Of a stretch of 64,000 nucleotides of DNA, positions 29,536 to 37,400 are shown one piece after another. Under the pieces are notes generated by a model. That model ran no database searches. It was not told the DNA's origin and worked only from the letters and a program-made list of their open reading frames with translations. The DNA comes from Pseudomonas sp. 8AS. GTDB lineage: Bacteria; Pseudomonadota; Gammaproteobacteria; Pseudomonadales; Pseudomonadaceae. The position numbers were made by a program, and so were the translations under genes. Position 1 is the first letter of the stretch. Each line of letters opens with the position of its first letter. The DNA is taken from contig NZ_LR733406.1 in NCBI RefSeq assembly GCF_902506505.1, positions 682,001 through 746,000 of the forward strand. The letters run 5' to 3'.

Positions 29536-30739
29536 TGCTGGGATCCTTGAGAAAGTCGGCTAGTACCAGGTTGTACAGGCTACGGTCACGCACTTGGCGC
29601 CCGCTATTCGATAACGCGCTGAGGCCGTTGGAGAGGGCATAGTGGTCGGCGATGATGTCGCCCTGCTGTTCCATGTTGTAGTCATGCAACTTTTTCGTGG
29701 CATCCAGGGTGTAATGGTACGGGTCGCCCAGCAGCCCCCAGAGACTGCCAGGGTGCAGCAGCATGCCATGCAGCTTGACCCAATAACCCAGCTGGTGCTG
29801 CCAGACATGAACCATCTCGTGCATGAACCAGTGCTTGTACTCATCCTGCTTGGCGCTGGAGAAGTCTTCCTGGAAATAGGCCGGGTTGAAGTAAAGCTCA
29901 CCGTTGGGCGTCATCGCGGTGTTGTTCGGCTGCAGTCCGAACGGCAGGTATTCATCGCGATGCACCTTGACCTTGGTGTAGTCGATGGCGTCTTTGAAAA
30001 TCGAGCGAGCCATGGCGATTTCACCGCTGGTCAGTGGGCGTGACTCGCCATCCAGGGTCACGCTATGCACGGAACTGCCGAGTTGTTGTGGATTGGTCTT
30101 CACGCCCTGGAGTTCGACGACCCGTCCGGTGCTGCTCTGCTGCCCAGTGTGCTTGGCACAGCAGGGAGCAGCATCGCTCGGTGGTTTCAGGGCTATCTGC
30201 GTAATGGTCTGGGGGCTGGTGGTTTGAATGCGCTGGGTCTTTCCTTCAGCATCGGTGGTGCCGTTAATCTGGCTGCCGTTTTCAAGAGTCAGGGTGTAAG
30301 GCAGCAGCGAATAAGGCTGGCCATTTGGCGCCTGCAGTCGCAGCTGTTCATCGAACTGAATGTTCCCCGAGTCGTCGGCGAGTAGCGCACTTGCCGTTAC
30401 CGCCACGGCGGCTATCGCTCCACCAATCTGTAGCGCCCCCACCGGGCTCATCGGCGCCCCGCCGCCGGAGCTACCGACCAGCACATTGCCGGAGCCGGAG
30501 ATGATCACGCCACCGTGTGCGGTGGCGCTGCCCAGGTGGGCGATCGGCATGCCGTTGATCAGGATGGTCGGGATGCCAACGGTGATGGTGTCGCCGCAGG
30601 CGGTTGCATCGCCGACCCTGGCCGCGGGCAGGTTGTTGATCAGTACATTGGGCGAACCGACCACCACCGGGTTTGGCCCGTGGCCGGGGAGGGGGCAGGC
30701 GTCGGTGTCGGATACGCGGGCGGCGGGTTTGCCGGACAT
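29516..30739 (-). CDS. PAAR-domain protein with C-terminal zinc metallopeptidase (type VI effector-like)
   Basis: This 407-residue protein has three PAAR repeats in residues 1-90 (GKPAARVSDTDACP, LPAARVGDATACGD, MPIAHLGSATAHGG). A hydrophobic segment (about 101-120) and a linker with a Cys pair (APCCAKH) follow. The C-terminal domain has the zinc motif HEMVH at 307-311 and a possible third ligand near E357. PAAR proteins cap the type VI secretion spike and often carry toxins. No other type VI gene is in the window. The start is certain: AAGGAG lies seven bases before the ATG. The open frame continuing to 30979 is rejected. Target of the peptidase is unknown. Confidence 0.87.
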   Translation of the reverse strand: MSGKPAARVSDTDACPLPGHGPNPVVVGSPNVLINNLPAARVGDATACGDTITVGIPTILINGMPIAHLGSATAHGGVIISGSGNVLVGSSGGGAPMSPVGALQIGGAIAAVAVTASALLADDSGNIQFDEQLRLQAPNGQPYSLLPYTLTLENGSQINGTTDAEGKTQRIQTTSPQTITQIALKPPSDAAPCCAKHTGQQSSTGRVVELQGVKTNPQQLGSSVHSVTLDGESRPLTSGEIAMARSIFKDAIDYTKVKVHRDEYLPFGLQPNNTAMTPNGELYFNPAYFQEDFSSAKQDEYKHWFMHEMVHVWQHQLGYWVKLHGMLLHPGSLWGLLGDPYHYTLDATKKLHDYNMEQQGDIIADHYALSNGLSALSNSGRQVRDRSLYNLVLADFLKDPSNANALP

Positions 30740-30849
30740 GGCCAATCTCCTTATCGGCATGTGTAGGGTTGCCGACAGTGCCGCACTGCGCTTCGTGCGG
30801 CCAGCGTTGCCAGCGGTTTTTATGCGGTCGCTCACTGCCGGTGTGCAGG

Positions 30850-30874
30850 CTGCGCAACGAGTTGCGCAGTTTTT
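30850..30874 (+). terminator. orphan rho-independent terminator upstream of the YgjP-like gene
   Basis: The stem CTGCGCAA / TTGCGCAG has a CGAG loop and is followed by five T. It is oriented for the plus strand, but no plus-strand gene ends here. A second hairpin (CCGCAC...GTGCGG, 30781-30800) lies upstream. It may end a small RNA or act as an attenuator. Confidence 0.5.
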
Positions 30875-30956
30875 CTGGCGTCTCGCGCGCAGTCCTGGGC
30901 TCATGGCGGCGGCGTCGCGAGTTAAACTGGCGCCTGGTTCCCCCGCAGTGCGCCCC

Positions 30957-31466
30957 ATGACTCCGCTCAAGTACCTCAAGGCTTATCCCCAGCAACTGCA
31001 GGATCAGGTGCAGCAGATGATCGCCGCCGGGCGCCTGGGCGATTACCTGAGCCAGCGCTACCCGCAGCACCACCAGATCCAGAGCGACAAGGCGCTGTAC
31101 GGATACGTCCTCGACCTCAAGCAGCAGCACCTGCGCAGCGCGCCGGCGATCGACAAGGTGCTCTACGACAATCGTCTCGACCTGACCCACCGCGCCCTCG
31201 GCCTGCACACGGCGGTCTCCCGGGTGCAGGGCGGCAAGCTCAAGGCGAAGAAGGAGATTCGCGTGGCCGCGCTGTTCAAGGAGGCGGCGCCGGAGTTCCT
31301 GCAGATGATCGTGGTGCACGAGCTGGCGCACCTGAAGGAATACGAGCACAACAAGGCCTTCTACAAGCTCTGCGAGTACATGCTGCCGGGCTATCACCAG
31401 CTGGAGTTCGACCTGCGGGTGTACCTGACCTGGCGCGATCTGCCGAGCACATCGGACAAAAACTGA
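30957..31466 (+). CDS. YgjP-like (DUF45) putative metallopeptidase
   Basis: This 169-residue protein has the zinc motif in VVHELAHLKEYEHNKAFYKLCE. This HExxH plus downstream His arrangement is typical of the DUF45/YgjP/WLM group. A basic strand region with KLKAKKEIRVAALFKEAP-like sequence precedes it. The in vivo substrate is unknown for this family. The frame is open further upstream from 30360, but that part is antisense to the PAAR gene; the ATG of MTPLKYLKAY fits the family start. Confidence 0.87.
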   Translation: MTPLKYLKAYPQQLQDQVQQMIAAGRLGDYLSQRYPQHHQIQSDKALYGYVLDLKQQHLRSAPAIDKVLYDNRLDLTHRALGLHTAVSRVQGGKLKAKKEIRVAALFKEAAPEFLQMIVVHELAHLKEYEHNKAFYKLCEYMLPGYHQLEFDLRVYLTWRDLPSTSDKN

Positions 31467-31518
31467 ACAGTGCGGCGCAGGCCGCGACCGCCCTGGCCTG
31501 CAGCAGGTCATCCCCCTG

Positions 31519-31562
31519 TTATCCACAGATCCATCCCCGGCGATTGTGCGCAACTTGTTGAA
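31519..31562. repeat. single dispersed copy of the DnaA-box repeat core
   Basis: The segment begins with a perfect DnaA box, TTATCCACA (31519-31527). CATCCCCGGCG, then TTGTGCGCAA and GTTGAA, follow in the same order and spacing as the reverse complement of 57305-57348. It lies in the 245-bp gap between the YgjP-like gene and the cNMP-rhodanese gene, where nothing else is seen. Confidence 0.75.
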
Positions 31563-31711
31563 GCGGATGGCTTTTCTATTTGCCGACAAGAGCGCCTGGA
31601 ACTGCCCGACCAGCGCGCGTGCCGCCGCGGCCGGCGCAGGCTAAGGTGAAGACATGCAGCTGCAAGGGAAATCCCGTCACGCAGGGTCGCGTTTTGCCCG
31701 GAGGCAAGACC

Positions 31712-32752
31712 ATGAGCAGCGTCCCGCTCAGCTTCGAACAACTGGGCAGCTACAGCCCGATGGATTTCCTCACCCCCCACTACCGCCAGCAGCTGCATGC
31801 CAGCCTGCAATACCTGCAGCGCCCGGCCGGCACCCTGCTGCTGCACAAGGGCGAGCGCTCGCTGGCGCAGTACTACCTGCTGAGCGGCAAGGTGGCGGTG
31901 GACGCCGGCCCGGCCCGGCAAACCTTCGAGGGTGGCTCGCCGCAGGCGCACATGCCGCTCAACGGCAGCCAGCCCAACCCGGCCACGGTCAGGGCGCTGA
32001 CCGATGTCAGCCTGTTCGCCGTGGAGCACCAGCTGCTCGAACGGCTGCTCGGCTGGAGCCAGGAGGCGGCCTACCAGGTCAGCAGCCTCGGCGGCATGGT
32101 CGAGGAGCAGGCCGACGAGGACTGGCTGGCCCGCCTGCTGCGCACGCCGCTGTTCGGCCGCCTGGCACCGTCGCACCTGCATGCGCTGCTGGCGCGCTTC
32201 GACTATGTCGAGGTCGAGGCCGGCCAGCGCGTGGTCAGCTACGGCGAGCCCGGCGAGCATTTCTATGTGATCAAGCGCGGCCGGGCGAGCATCACCCTGC
32301 CTTCTGCCTACAGCGAGCAGCCGGCGCTGACCCTGGGCGAAGGCGACTTCTTCGGCGAGGAGGCGCTGATCAGTGGCGCGGTGCGCTCGGCCAGCGTGAC
32401 CATGCTCGAGGCCGGCGAACTGGCGCGCCTGCACCGCGAGGATTTCGTCGAACTGGTGCGGCCGACGCTGATCCCGCAGATCAACCGCGACGAGCTGGCG
32501 CGCCTGAGCCAGCAGGGCAGCCGCAAGTACCTGCTGCTGGATGTGCGCCTGGCCCTGGAATACCGCCTTGGCCACCAGCCGGAGAGCCTCAACCTGCCGG
32601 TGGCCAACCTGCGCACCCACGCCGACAGCCTGGACCGCAACACCAGCTACGTGGTGACCCCGGAAGGCGGCATCCGCAGCGAGCTGGCGGTGCACCTGCT
32701 CAACCAGCTGGGCTTCGACGCCTACCTGCTCGACGAGCCGCTGGCGGCCTGA
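31712..32752 (+). CDS. two cyclic-nucleotide-binding-like domains fused to a degenerate rhodanese
   Basis: This 346-residue protein starts at MSSVPLSFEQLG with GGAGG upstream. The first cNMP-like domain (about residues 15-125) is degenerate. The second (about 145-255) is more typical, with GEPGEHFYVIKRGRA and GEGDFFGEEALISGAVRSA. A rhodanese-like C-terminus (about 265-345) has LLLDVRLALEYRLGHQPESLNLP. Its active-site loop reads VVTPEGGIRS, with no catalytic Cys, so sulfurtransferase activity is unlikely. There is no DNA-binding helix. A signal-sensing adaptor role is an inference. Confidence 0.85.
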   Translation: MSSVPLSFEQLGSYSPMDFLTPHYRQQLHASLQYLQRPAGTLLLHKGERSLAQYYLLSGKVAVDAGPARQTFEGGSPQAHMPLNGSQPNPATVRALTDVSLFAVEHQLLERLLGWSQEAAYQVSSLGGMVEEQADEDWLARLLRTPLFGRLAPSHLHALLARFDYVEVEAGQRVVSYGEPGEHFYVIKRGRASITLPSAYSEQPALTLGEGDFFGEEALISGAVRSASVTMLEAGELARLHREDFVELVRPTLIPQINRDELARLSQQGSRKYLLLDVRLALEYRLGHQPESLNLPVANLRTHADSLDRNTSYVVTPEGGIRSELAVHLLNQLGFDAYLLDEPLAA

Positions 32753-32762
32753 GTTGGCGGCC

Positions 32763-33233
32763 TCAGCGTACGCGCACGATGGTCCAGCGCTGCGCGCCGC
32801 TGCCGACCTCGTCGCCCACGCCCAGGCCGAGCAGTTGCTGACCGAGCGGCGCGCGCGGGGTGATCAGCATGATCTCGCCCTCGGCCCCCGGCAGCTTCAG
32901 GCCGGCCCCGTCCGGGCCGAGCAGCAGGCATTGCTGGCGGCCCTCGGCGCTGCGCAGGGATACCAGGGCGCCGAGCCCGATGCCCTGCGCCTCGTCGTAA
33001 TCGCGCATCGCCAGGGCCTGCCAGGCCTTCAGCGCCTGGCGGATCTCCTCGACCCGGCGCGCCTGCCCGGCGGCCAGGTACGCGGCCTCCAGGCCGAGGG
33101 TGTCGTACTTGTTCTCGGCGATGTTCTCCTCGTGCGTGGCCGCCTCGTGGGCGGTCTGCGCGGCGCGGATGGCCAGGGCCAGGTCGGCCTCCAGGTGCGC
33201 GCACACCTGTTGTTGCAGCAGGGTCTTGTCCAT
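32763..33233 (-). CDS. GreA/GreB-like transcription elongation factor family protein
   Basis: This 156-residue protein has an N-terminal helical region with an acidic stretch (HEENIAENKYDTLGLEAAYLA) that resembles the Gre coiled coil. A C-terminal FKBP-like domain has GALVSLRSAEGRQQCLL and TPRAPLGQQLLGLGVGDEV, close to the Gre motif for RNA polymerase binding. It is probably a paralogue of GreA/GreB that acts in the secondary channel. Whether the acidic tip supports cleavage is unclear. It is convergent with the cNMP-rhodanese gene (10 bp gap). Confidence 0.82.
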   Translation of the reverse strand: MDKTLLQQQVCAHLEADLALAIRAAQTAHEAATHEENIAENKYDTLGLEAAYLAAGQARRVEEIRQALKAWQALAMRDYDEAQGIGLGALVSLRSAEGRQQCLLLGPDGAGLKLPGAEGEIMLITPRAPLGQQLLGLGVGDEVGSGAQRWTIVRVR

Positions 33234-33340
33234 GATCGGCAGGGCTGTGAGCGGGCGTGCAGGTTAACAGGCCGCGCGGGTCGGGGTCTTGCGCCTGCGA
33301 GTTCGGCTAAACTGCGAAGACCTGTCGCGAGGTTGTCCCG

Positions 33341-34093
33341 ATGGCCCATTTTCCTTGGCGCCGCCTGCTGTGCGGGCTGGCCCTGTGCTTCGCCGGTGCC
33401 GTGGCGGCCGCCCCGCTGCAGCTGTACACCGAGGAATACCCGCCGCTGAACTTCAGCCGCGACGGCCAGCCGACCGGCCTGGGCGTCGAGGTGGTGGAGG
33501 AGATCCTGCGGCGTACCGGCCAGCAGGCGCGAATCAGCATCGTGCCCTGGGCGCGGGGCTACCAGGTCGCGCAGGTCGAGGCCAATAGCGGGCTGTTCGT
33601 GACCATGCGCACCGCCGAGCGCGAGCACCTGTTCAAGTGGGTCGGGCCGATCATCGTCGGGGTCACCAGTTTCTATGCGCTCAAGGGGTCCGGCCTACAC
33701 ATCGCCAGCCTGGAGGACGCGCGCCAGGCCGGCATCATCGCCGCGCCCCGCCAGTGGTACAGCTACCAGACGCTGCAGGCCAGGGGGCTGCCCAACCTGT
33801 ACGGGGTGATGGGGCCGAAGCAGATGATGACCATGCTGCGCCACCGCCGCGTGCCGCTGGTGGTGGCCGACAATGTGACCCTGGAAAGCCTGCTGGCCCT
33901 CGGCGAACTCAAGCCGGAGGATGTCGAGCTGCTCTACAGCTTCCTGCGTACCTACGCCTACATCGCCTTCTCCCCGAGCACCGATGATGCGCTGATCGCC
34001 GAGTGGCAGGGCGCCCTCGACCAGATGAAGGCCGATGGCACTTTCGCGGCGATCTACCAGCGCTGGCTGCCGGGGCAGGAAATGCCGGACTAG
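33341..34093 (+). CDS. periplasmic amino-acid-type solute-binding protein
   Basis: This 250-residue type 3 solute-binding protein has a signal peptide (residues 1-23, LALCFAGAVAAAP). The N-lobe start is LQLYTEEYPPLNFSRDGQPTGLGVEVVEEIL, broken here only by reading. VPWARGYQVAQ and a C-lobe with QMMTMLRHRRVPLVVAD follow. No ABC permease is adjacent. Such orphans often feed signalling pathways or are scavenging proteins. It is tail-to-tail with a diguanylate cyclase gene, only 3 bp apart. Confidence 0.88.
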   Translation: MAHFPWRRLLCGLALCFAGAVAAAPLQLYTEEYPPLNFSRDGQPTGLGVEVVEEILRRTGQQARISIVPWARGYQVAQVEANSGLFVTMRTAEREHLFKWVGPIIVGVTSFYALKGSGLHIASLEDARQAGIIAAPRQWYSYQTLQARGLPNLYGVMGPKQMMTMLRHRRVPLVVADNVTLESLLALGELKPEDVELLYSFLRTYAYIAFSPSTDDALIAEWQGALDQMKADGTFAAIYQRWLPGQEMPD

Positions 34094-34096
34094 CCG

Positions 34097-35893
34097 TCAG
34101 GCCGGGCTGCTCTCGTGCAGCTGCACGCGGTTGCGCCCGGCGGCCTTGGCCACATACATGGCGGCGTCGGCGCGGCGGATCAGCAGGGTGCCGCTGTCCT
34201 CGCCGCAGCTGAGGACGATGCCGATGCTGGCGCCGACCTGCACGCTCAGCTGCTCCAGCTCGATGGGCCGGCGCAGCTGTTCGAGAATCCGCAGCGCCAC
34301 CTGTTCGGCCTGCTCGGGCGAGCTGACGGTCTCGCAGACCAGAACGAACTCGTCGCCGCCCAGGCGCGCCGGCAGGTCGGTTTCGCGCGCGCATTTCTGC
34401 AGGCGGCGGGCGATCTCGGCGAGCACCTGGTCGCCGAGGGCATGGCCGTGCTGGTCGTTGATCGGCTTGAAGCCGTCGAGGTCGATCAGCATCACCGCCA
34501 GCAGCTCCTGGCGCCGGTGCGAGCGGCGGATGGCCAGCTCCAGCTGGGCCTGCAGGGCGGTGCGGTTGGCCAGGCCGGTGAGCGGGTCCTTCATGGCCAG
34601 GCCGCGCAGGCGCTGGTTGGCGTCTTCCAGGGCCTCGGTGCGTTCGGCCACGCGCTGCTCCAGCTGTTTCTCGTGCTGCTGCAGGGCCTGTTCCTTCTGC
34701 CGCTTGAGCTCGTTGAAGCGCGCGGCGAGGGCGAAGGACAGCAGGATCATCTCCAGCGACGAGCCGATCTGCATGGCGTAGATGGTGAAGAAGTTCGACG
34801 GGATCAGGGCGAAGTTGCGCAGCGCCAGCAGCAGCGCGCCGCCGAGCAGCATGCTCCAGGCCAGGGCGAAGATGCCGGCGCCGGGCACGCGGTTCTTCAG
34901 GCAGACGAAGGCGGTGGCGAGCAGGCTCAGGCACATGGCGATGCCGGAAACCGACATGGTCTGCAGGGCCAGCTGCACCGGCAGCAGCAGGGTGGCCAGG
35001 GCGCAGCCGGCGACGATGACGAAGGCCAGGCGCAGCCAGCGGTCGCCGCGCGGCAGCCACTGCCGGGTGTCGAGGAAGCTGCGGGCGAAGAGGATGCCGA
35101 TGGCGGCCGCGGCGCTGATGCCGAATGGCAGGGCGCGGTTGGTCCACCAGCCGGCCTGCGGCCAGAGGAACTGCGCGCCGAAGCCGTTGAGGCCGAGGAT
35201 GCCGATGGCGAACACGCCGACGAACAGCACGTAGTAGAAGAACGGGCGCTCGCGCAGGGCCAGGAACAGCAGCAGGTTGTAGCAGCCGAGGGCCAGCAGG
35301 GTGCCGCCGTAGAGCGCCTGCACCACATAGCCCTGGAGGCTGTGCTGCTCGTGGGCGGTGCGCGAATAGAGGGTGGCGCCGAGGGTCATGCTGCCCTCGG
35401 AGCTGGCGCGCAGGTACAGGGTGCGGCGCTCGCCGGGCTGCAGGTGCAGGTCGAACACCGGGTTGCGGTTGCCGACGCTGCGCTGGGCGAAGGGCAGCAT
35501 GTCGCCGGCCTGGCTGTGGCGCACGCCGTCTGCGCCGACATCGTAGAGGTCGACCCGATCCAGCGAGGGGTAGGCGATTTCCAGGCGCCAGTCGCGCGCC
35601 TGGCTGGCGGCGGACTCGACCTGCAGGCGCAGCCAGATGGCGCCGTGGACATAGCCGAAGCCCAGGTCGCGACGCGTCGCACTGCTGCGAAAAACCTCGG
35701 GGCGGGCGAGCAGGGCCGGCAGTTGCAGCCGGCCTGCCGGGTCGGCGAGGTAGTCGACCCGGCCGTGCAGGTCCTCGGGCGGGCTGTCGTCGTGCAACAC
35801 CAGGGCGGCCCGGGCCGGCGCCGCCAGCACGCCCAGCAGCAGGGCGAACAGGATCAGCAGGGGCAGCGAAGGACAGTGACGGGCGCCAGGCAT
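34097..35893 (-). CDS. 7TMR-DISM diguanylate cyclase
   Basis: This protein has about 598 residues from MPGARHCPSL. It has a signal peptide, a periplasmic DISMED2 domain (about residues 35-165, PPEDLHGRVDYLADPAG, GAIWLRLQV), and seven membrane helices (about 190-385). A coiled coil and a GGDEF domain follow. The active site is LGGDEF, and the inhibitory RxxD (RETD) lies five residues before it, so the enzyme should be active and feedback-inhibited. The ligand of DISM domains is usually a carbohydrate or small molecule. The frame is open to 36118, but the internal ATG with a signal peptide is preferred. Confidence 0.9.
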   Translation of the reverse strand: MPGARHCPSLPLLILFALLLGVLAAPARAALVLHDDSPPEDLHGRVDYLADPAGRLQLPALLARPEVFRSSATRRDLGFGYVHGAIWLRLQVESAASQARDWRLEIAYPSLDRVDLYDVGADGVRHSQAGDMLPFAQRSVGNRNPVFDLHLQPGERRTLYLRASSEGSMTLGATLYSRTAHEQHSLQGYVVQALYGGTLLALGCYNLLLFLALRERPFFYYVLFVGVFAIGILGLNGFGAQFLWPQAGWWTNRALPFGISAAAAIGILFARSFLDTRQWLPRGDRWLRLAFVIVAGCALATLLLPVQLALQTMSVSGIAMCLSLLATAFVCLKNRVPGAGIFALAWSMLLGGALLLALRNFALIPSNFFTIYAMQIGSSLEMILLSFALAARFNELKRQKEQALQQHEKQLEQRVAERTEALEDANQRLRGLAMKDPLTGLANRTALQAQLELAIRRSHRRQELLAVMLIDLDGFKPINDQHGHALGDQVLAEIARRLQKCARETDLPARLGGDEFVLVCETVSSPEQAEQVALRILEQLRRPIELEQLSVQVGASIGIVLSCGEDSGTLLIRRADAAMYVAKAAGRNRVQLHESSPA

Positions 35894-36095
35894 CGGATGA
35901 CTCGGTTTGCTGCGCCGCGCGGCGCCATCCGCCAATAGTGGCAGAGTGCCAATATGGCTGCCCAGCCTTGCCTCACGTTTTTCAGGACTTTTGTTCGGCG
36001 GGGGCGTTTCCGCCTCTGGCGTAGGGCGCTCCGGAAAGCCCGCAGGTTGGCCCTGATGCGCAGGATGCAGCCTACGCAAGGTCCGCTTTGCTCTG

Positions 36096-37280
36096 TCAGA
36101 CGAACTGCGCCGCCGCATGGGCCGAGGCCCAGGCCCACTGGAAGTTGAAGCCGCCGAGGTGGCCGGTGACGTCCAGCACCTCGCCGATGAAGTACAGCCC
36201 CGGCGATTTCAGCGACTCCATGGTCTTCGACGACACCTCGCGGGTGTCCACCCCGCCGAGGGTGACTTCGGCGGTGCGGTAGCCCTCGGTGCCGGCCGGG
36301 ACCAGCGTCCACTCGGCCAGGTGCGCGGCCACCGCATTGAGCTCGGCCGGGGTGTACTGCTTGAGCGGCTTGGAGACGAACCACTGTTCAGCCAGCAGGT
36401 TGGCCATCTTCTTGGTGAACAGCTCGGCGAGCAGGGTCTTCAGTTCGGTATTCGGCCGTTCGCGCTGCTGCTCGGCCAGCCACTCGGGCAGGTCGATATG
36501 CGGCAGCAGGTTGATCTGCACGCTGTCGCCCGGCTGCCAGTAGGAGGAGATCTGCAGGATCGCCGGGCCGCTGAGGCCGCGGTGGGTGAACAGGATGTTC
36601 TCCTTGAAGCTCTGCCCGTTGCAGCTCACCACGCAATCCTCCACCGAGGTGCCGGACAGCTCCGTACACAGCTCTTTCAGCTGCGGCTCGGTGATGGTGA
36701 AGGGCACCAGGCCGGCGCGGGTCGGCAGCAGCTGGTGGCCGAACTGGCGCGCCACCTGGTAGCCGAAGCCCGTGGCGCCGAGGGTGGGGATGGACAGGCC
36801 GCCGGTGGCGATCACCAGCGACTCGCAGTCGAAGCTGCCGGCGCTGGTGAGCAGGCGGTAGCCGGCCTCAAGCTTGTCGATCTGCTGGATGCTGGTGTCC
36901 AGGCGCAGGTCGACGCCGGCCTGGTCGCACTCGGTCAGCAGCAGGGTGAGGATGTCGCTGGCCTTGCGGTCGCAGAACAGCTGGCCGAGTTTCTTCTCGT
37001 GGTAGGGCACGTCGTGCTTGACCACCAGTTCGACGAAGTCCCACTGGCTGTAGCGGGCCAGGGCCGACTTGCAGAAGTGCGGGTTGGCGGAGAGGAAGTT
37101 GCCCGGCTCGCTGTACATGTTGGTGAAGTTGCAGCGCCCGCCGCCGGACATGAGGATCTTCTTGCCCGGCTTGTTGGCGTGGTCGAGCAGCAGCACCCGG
37201 CGCCCGCGCGCGCCCGCTTGGGCGGCGCACATCAGGCCGGCGGCGCCGGCGCCGATGATGATGACCGGGAAGAAGGACAC
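36096..37280 (-). CDS. HI0933/BaiN-family flavoprotein
   Basis: This 394-residue protein has an N-terminal FAD dinucleotide motif, VIIIGAGAAGLMCAAQAGARG, here split as GAGAAGL. The family signature SGGGRCNFTN follows, then IATGGLSIPTLGATGFG. The C-terminal FAD segment is EVTLGGVDTREVSSKTMES and GEVLDVTGHLGGFNFQWAW. It is an oxidoreductase of unknown substrate; bacterial relatives act on bile-acid enones or on thiouridine-type targets. The length and motifs are complete. Confidence 0.9.
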   Translation of the reverse strand: MSFFPVIIIGAGAAGLMCAAQAGARGRRVLLLDHANKPGKKILMSGGGRCNFTNMYSEPGNFLSANPHFCKSALARYSQWDFVELVVKHDVPYHEKKLGQLFCDRKASDILTLLLTECDQAGVDLRLDTSIQQIDKLEAGYRLLTSAGSFDCESLVIATGGLSIPTLGATGFGYQVARQFGHQLLPTRAGLVPFTITEPQLKELCTELSGTSVEDCVVSCNGQSFKENILFTHRGLSGPAILQISSYWQPGDSVQINLLPHIDLPEWLAEQQRERPNTELKTLLAELFTKKMANLLAEQWFVSKPLKQYTPAELNAVAAHLAEWTLVPAGTEGYRTAEVTLGGVDTREVSSKTMESLKSPGLYFIGEVLDVTGHLGGFNFQWAWASAHAAAQFV

Positions 37281-37363
37281 GGCAGAACCTCGGTTGATCG
37301 AAGAAGGCGCGCATTCTAGCGGAAAGCGCCGGCGGGCTTGTGGGCGGTCGTCGGCGCGGCTGG

Positions 37364-37387
37364 TAGCCCGGACTGAAGTCCGGGCTA
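37364..37387. terminator. palindrome, possible terminator after yccS
   Basis: TAGCCCGGACT and AGTCCGGGCTA form a perfect 11-bp inverted repeat with a two-base centre. No T-run follows. The sequence is of a kind repeated in Pseudomonas intergenic regions. Confidence 0.6.
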
Positions 37388-37400
37388 CAGGGCCTGCAAG

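Noticed and set aside
35894..36095. A palindromic repeat between the 7TM cyclase and BaiN-family genes
   Set aside because: CGTAGGGCGC and CCTACGC are present, but the arms pair only over a few bases; it may be a decayed copy of a repeat and cannot be supported.
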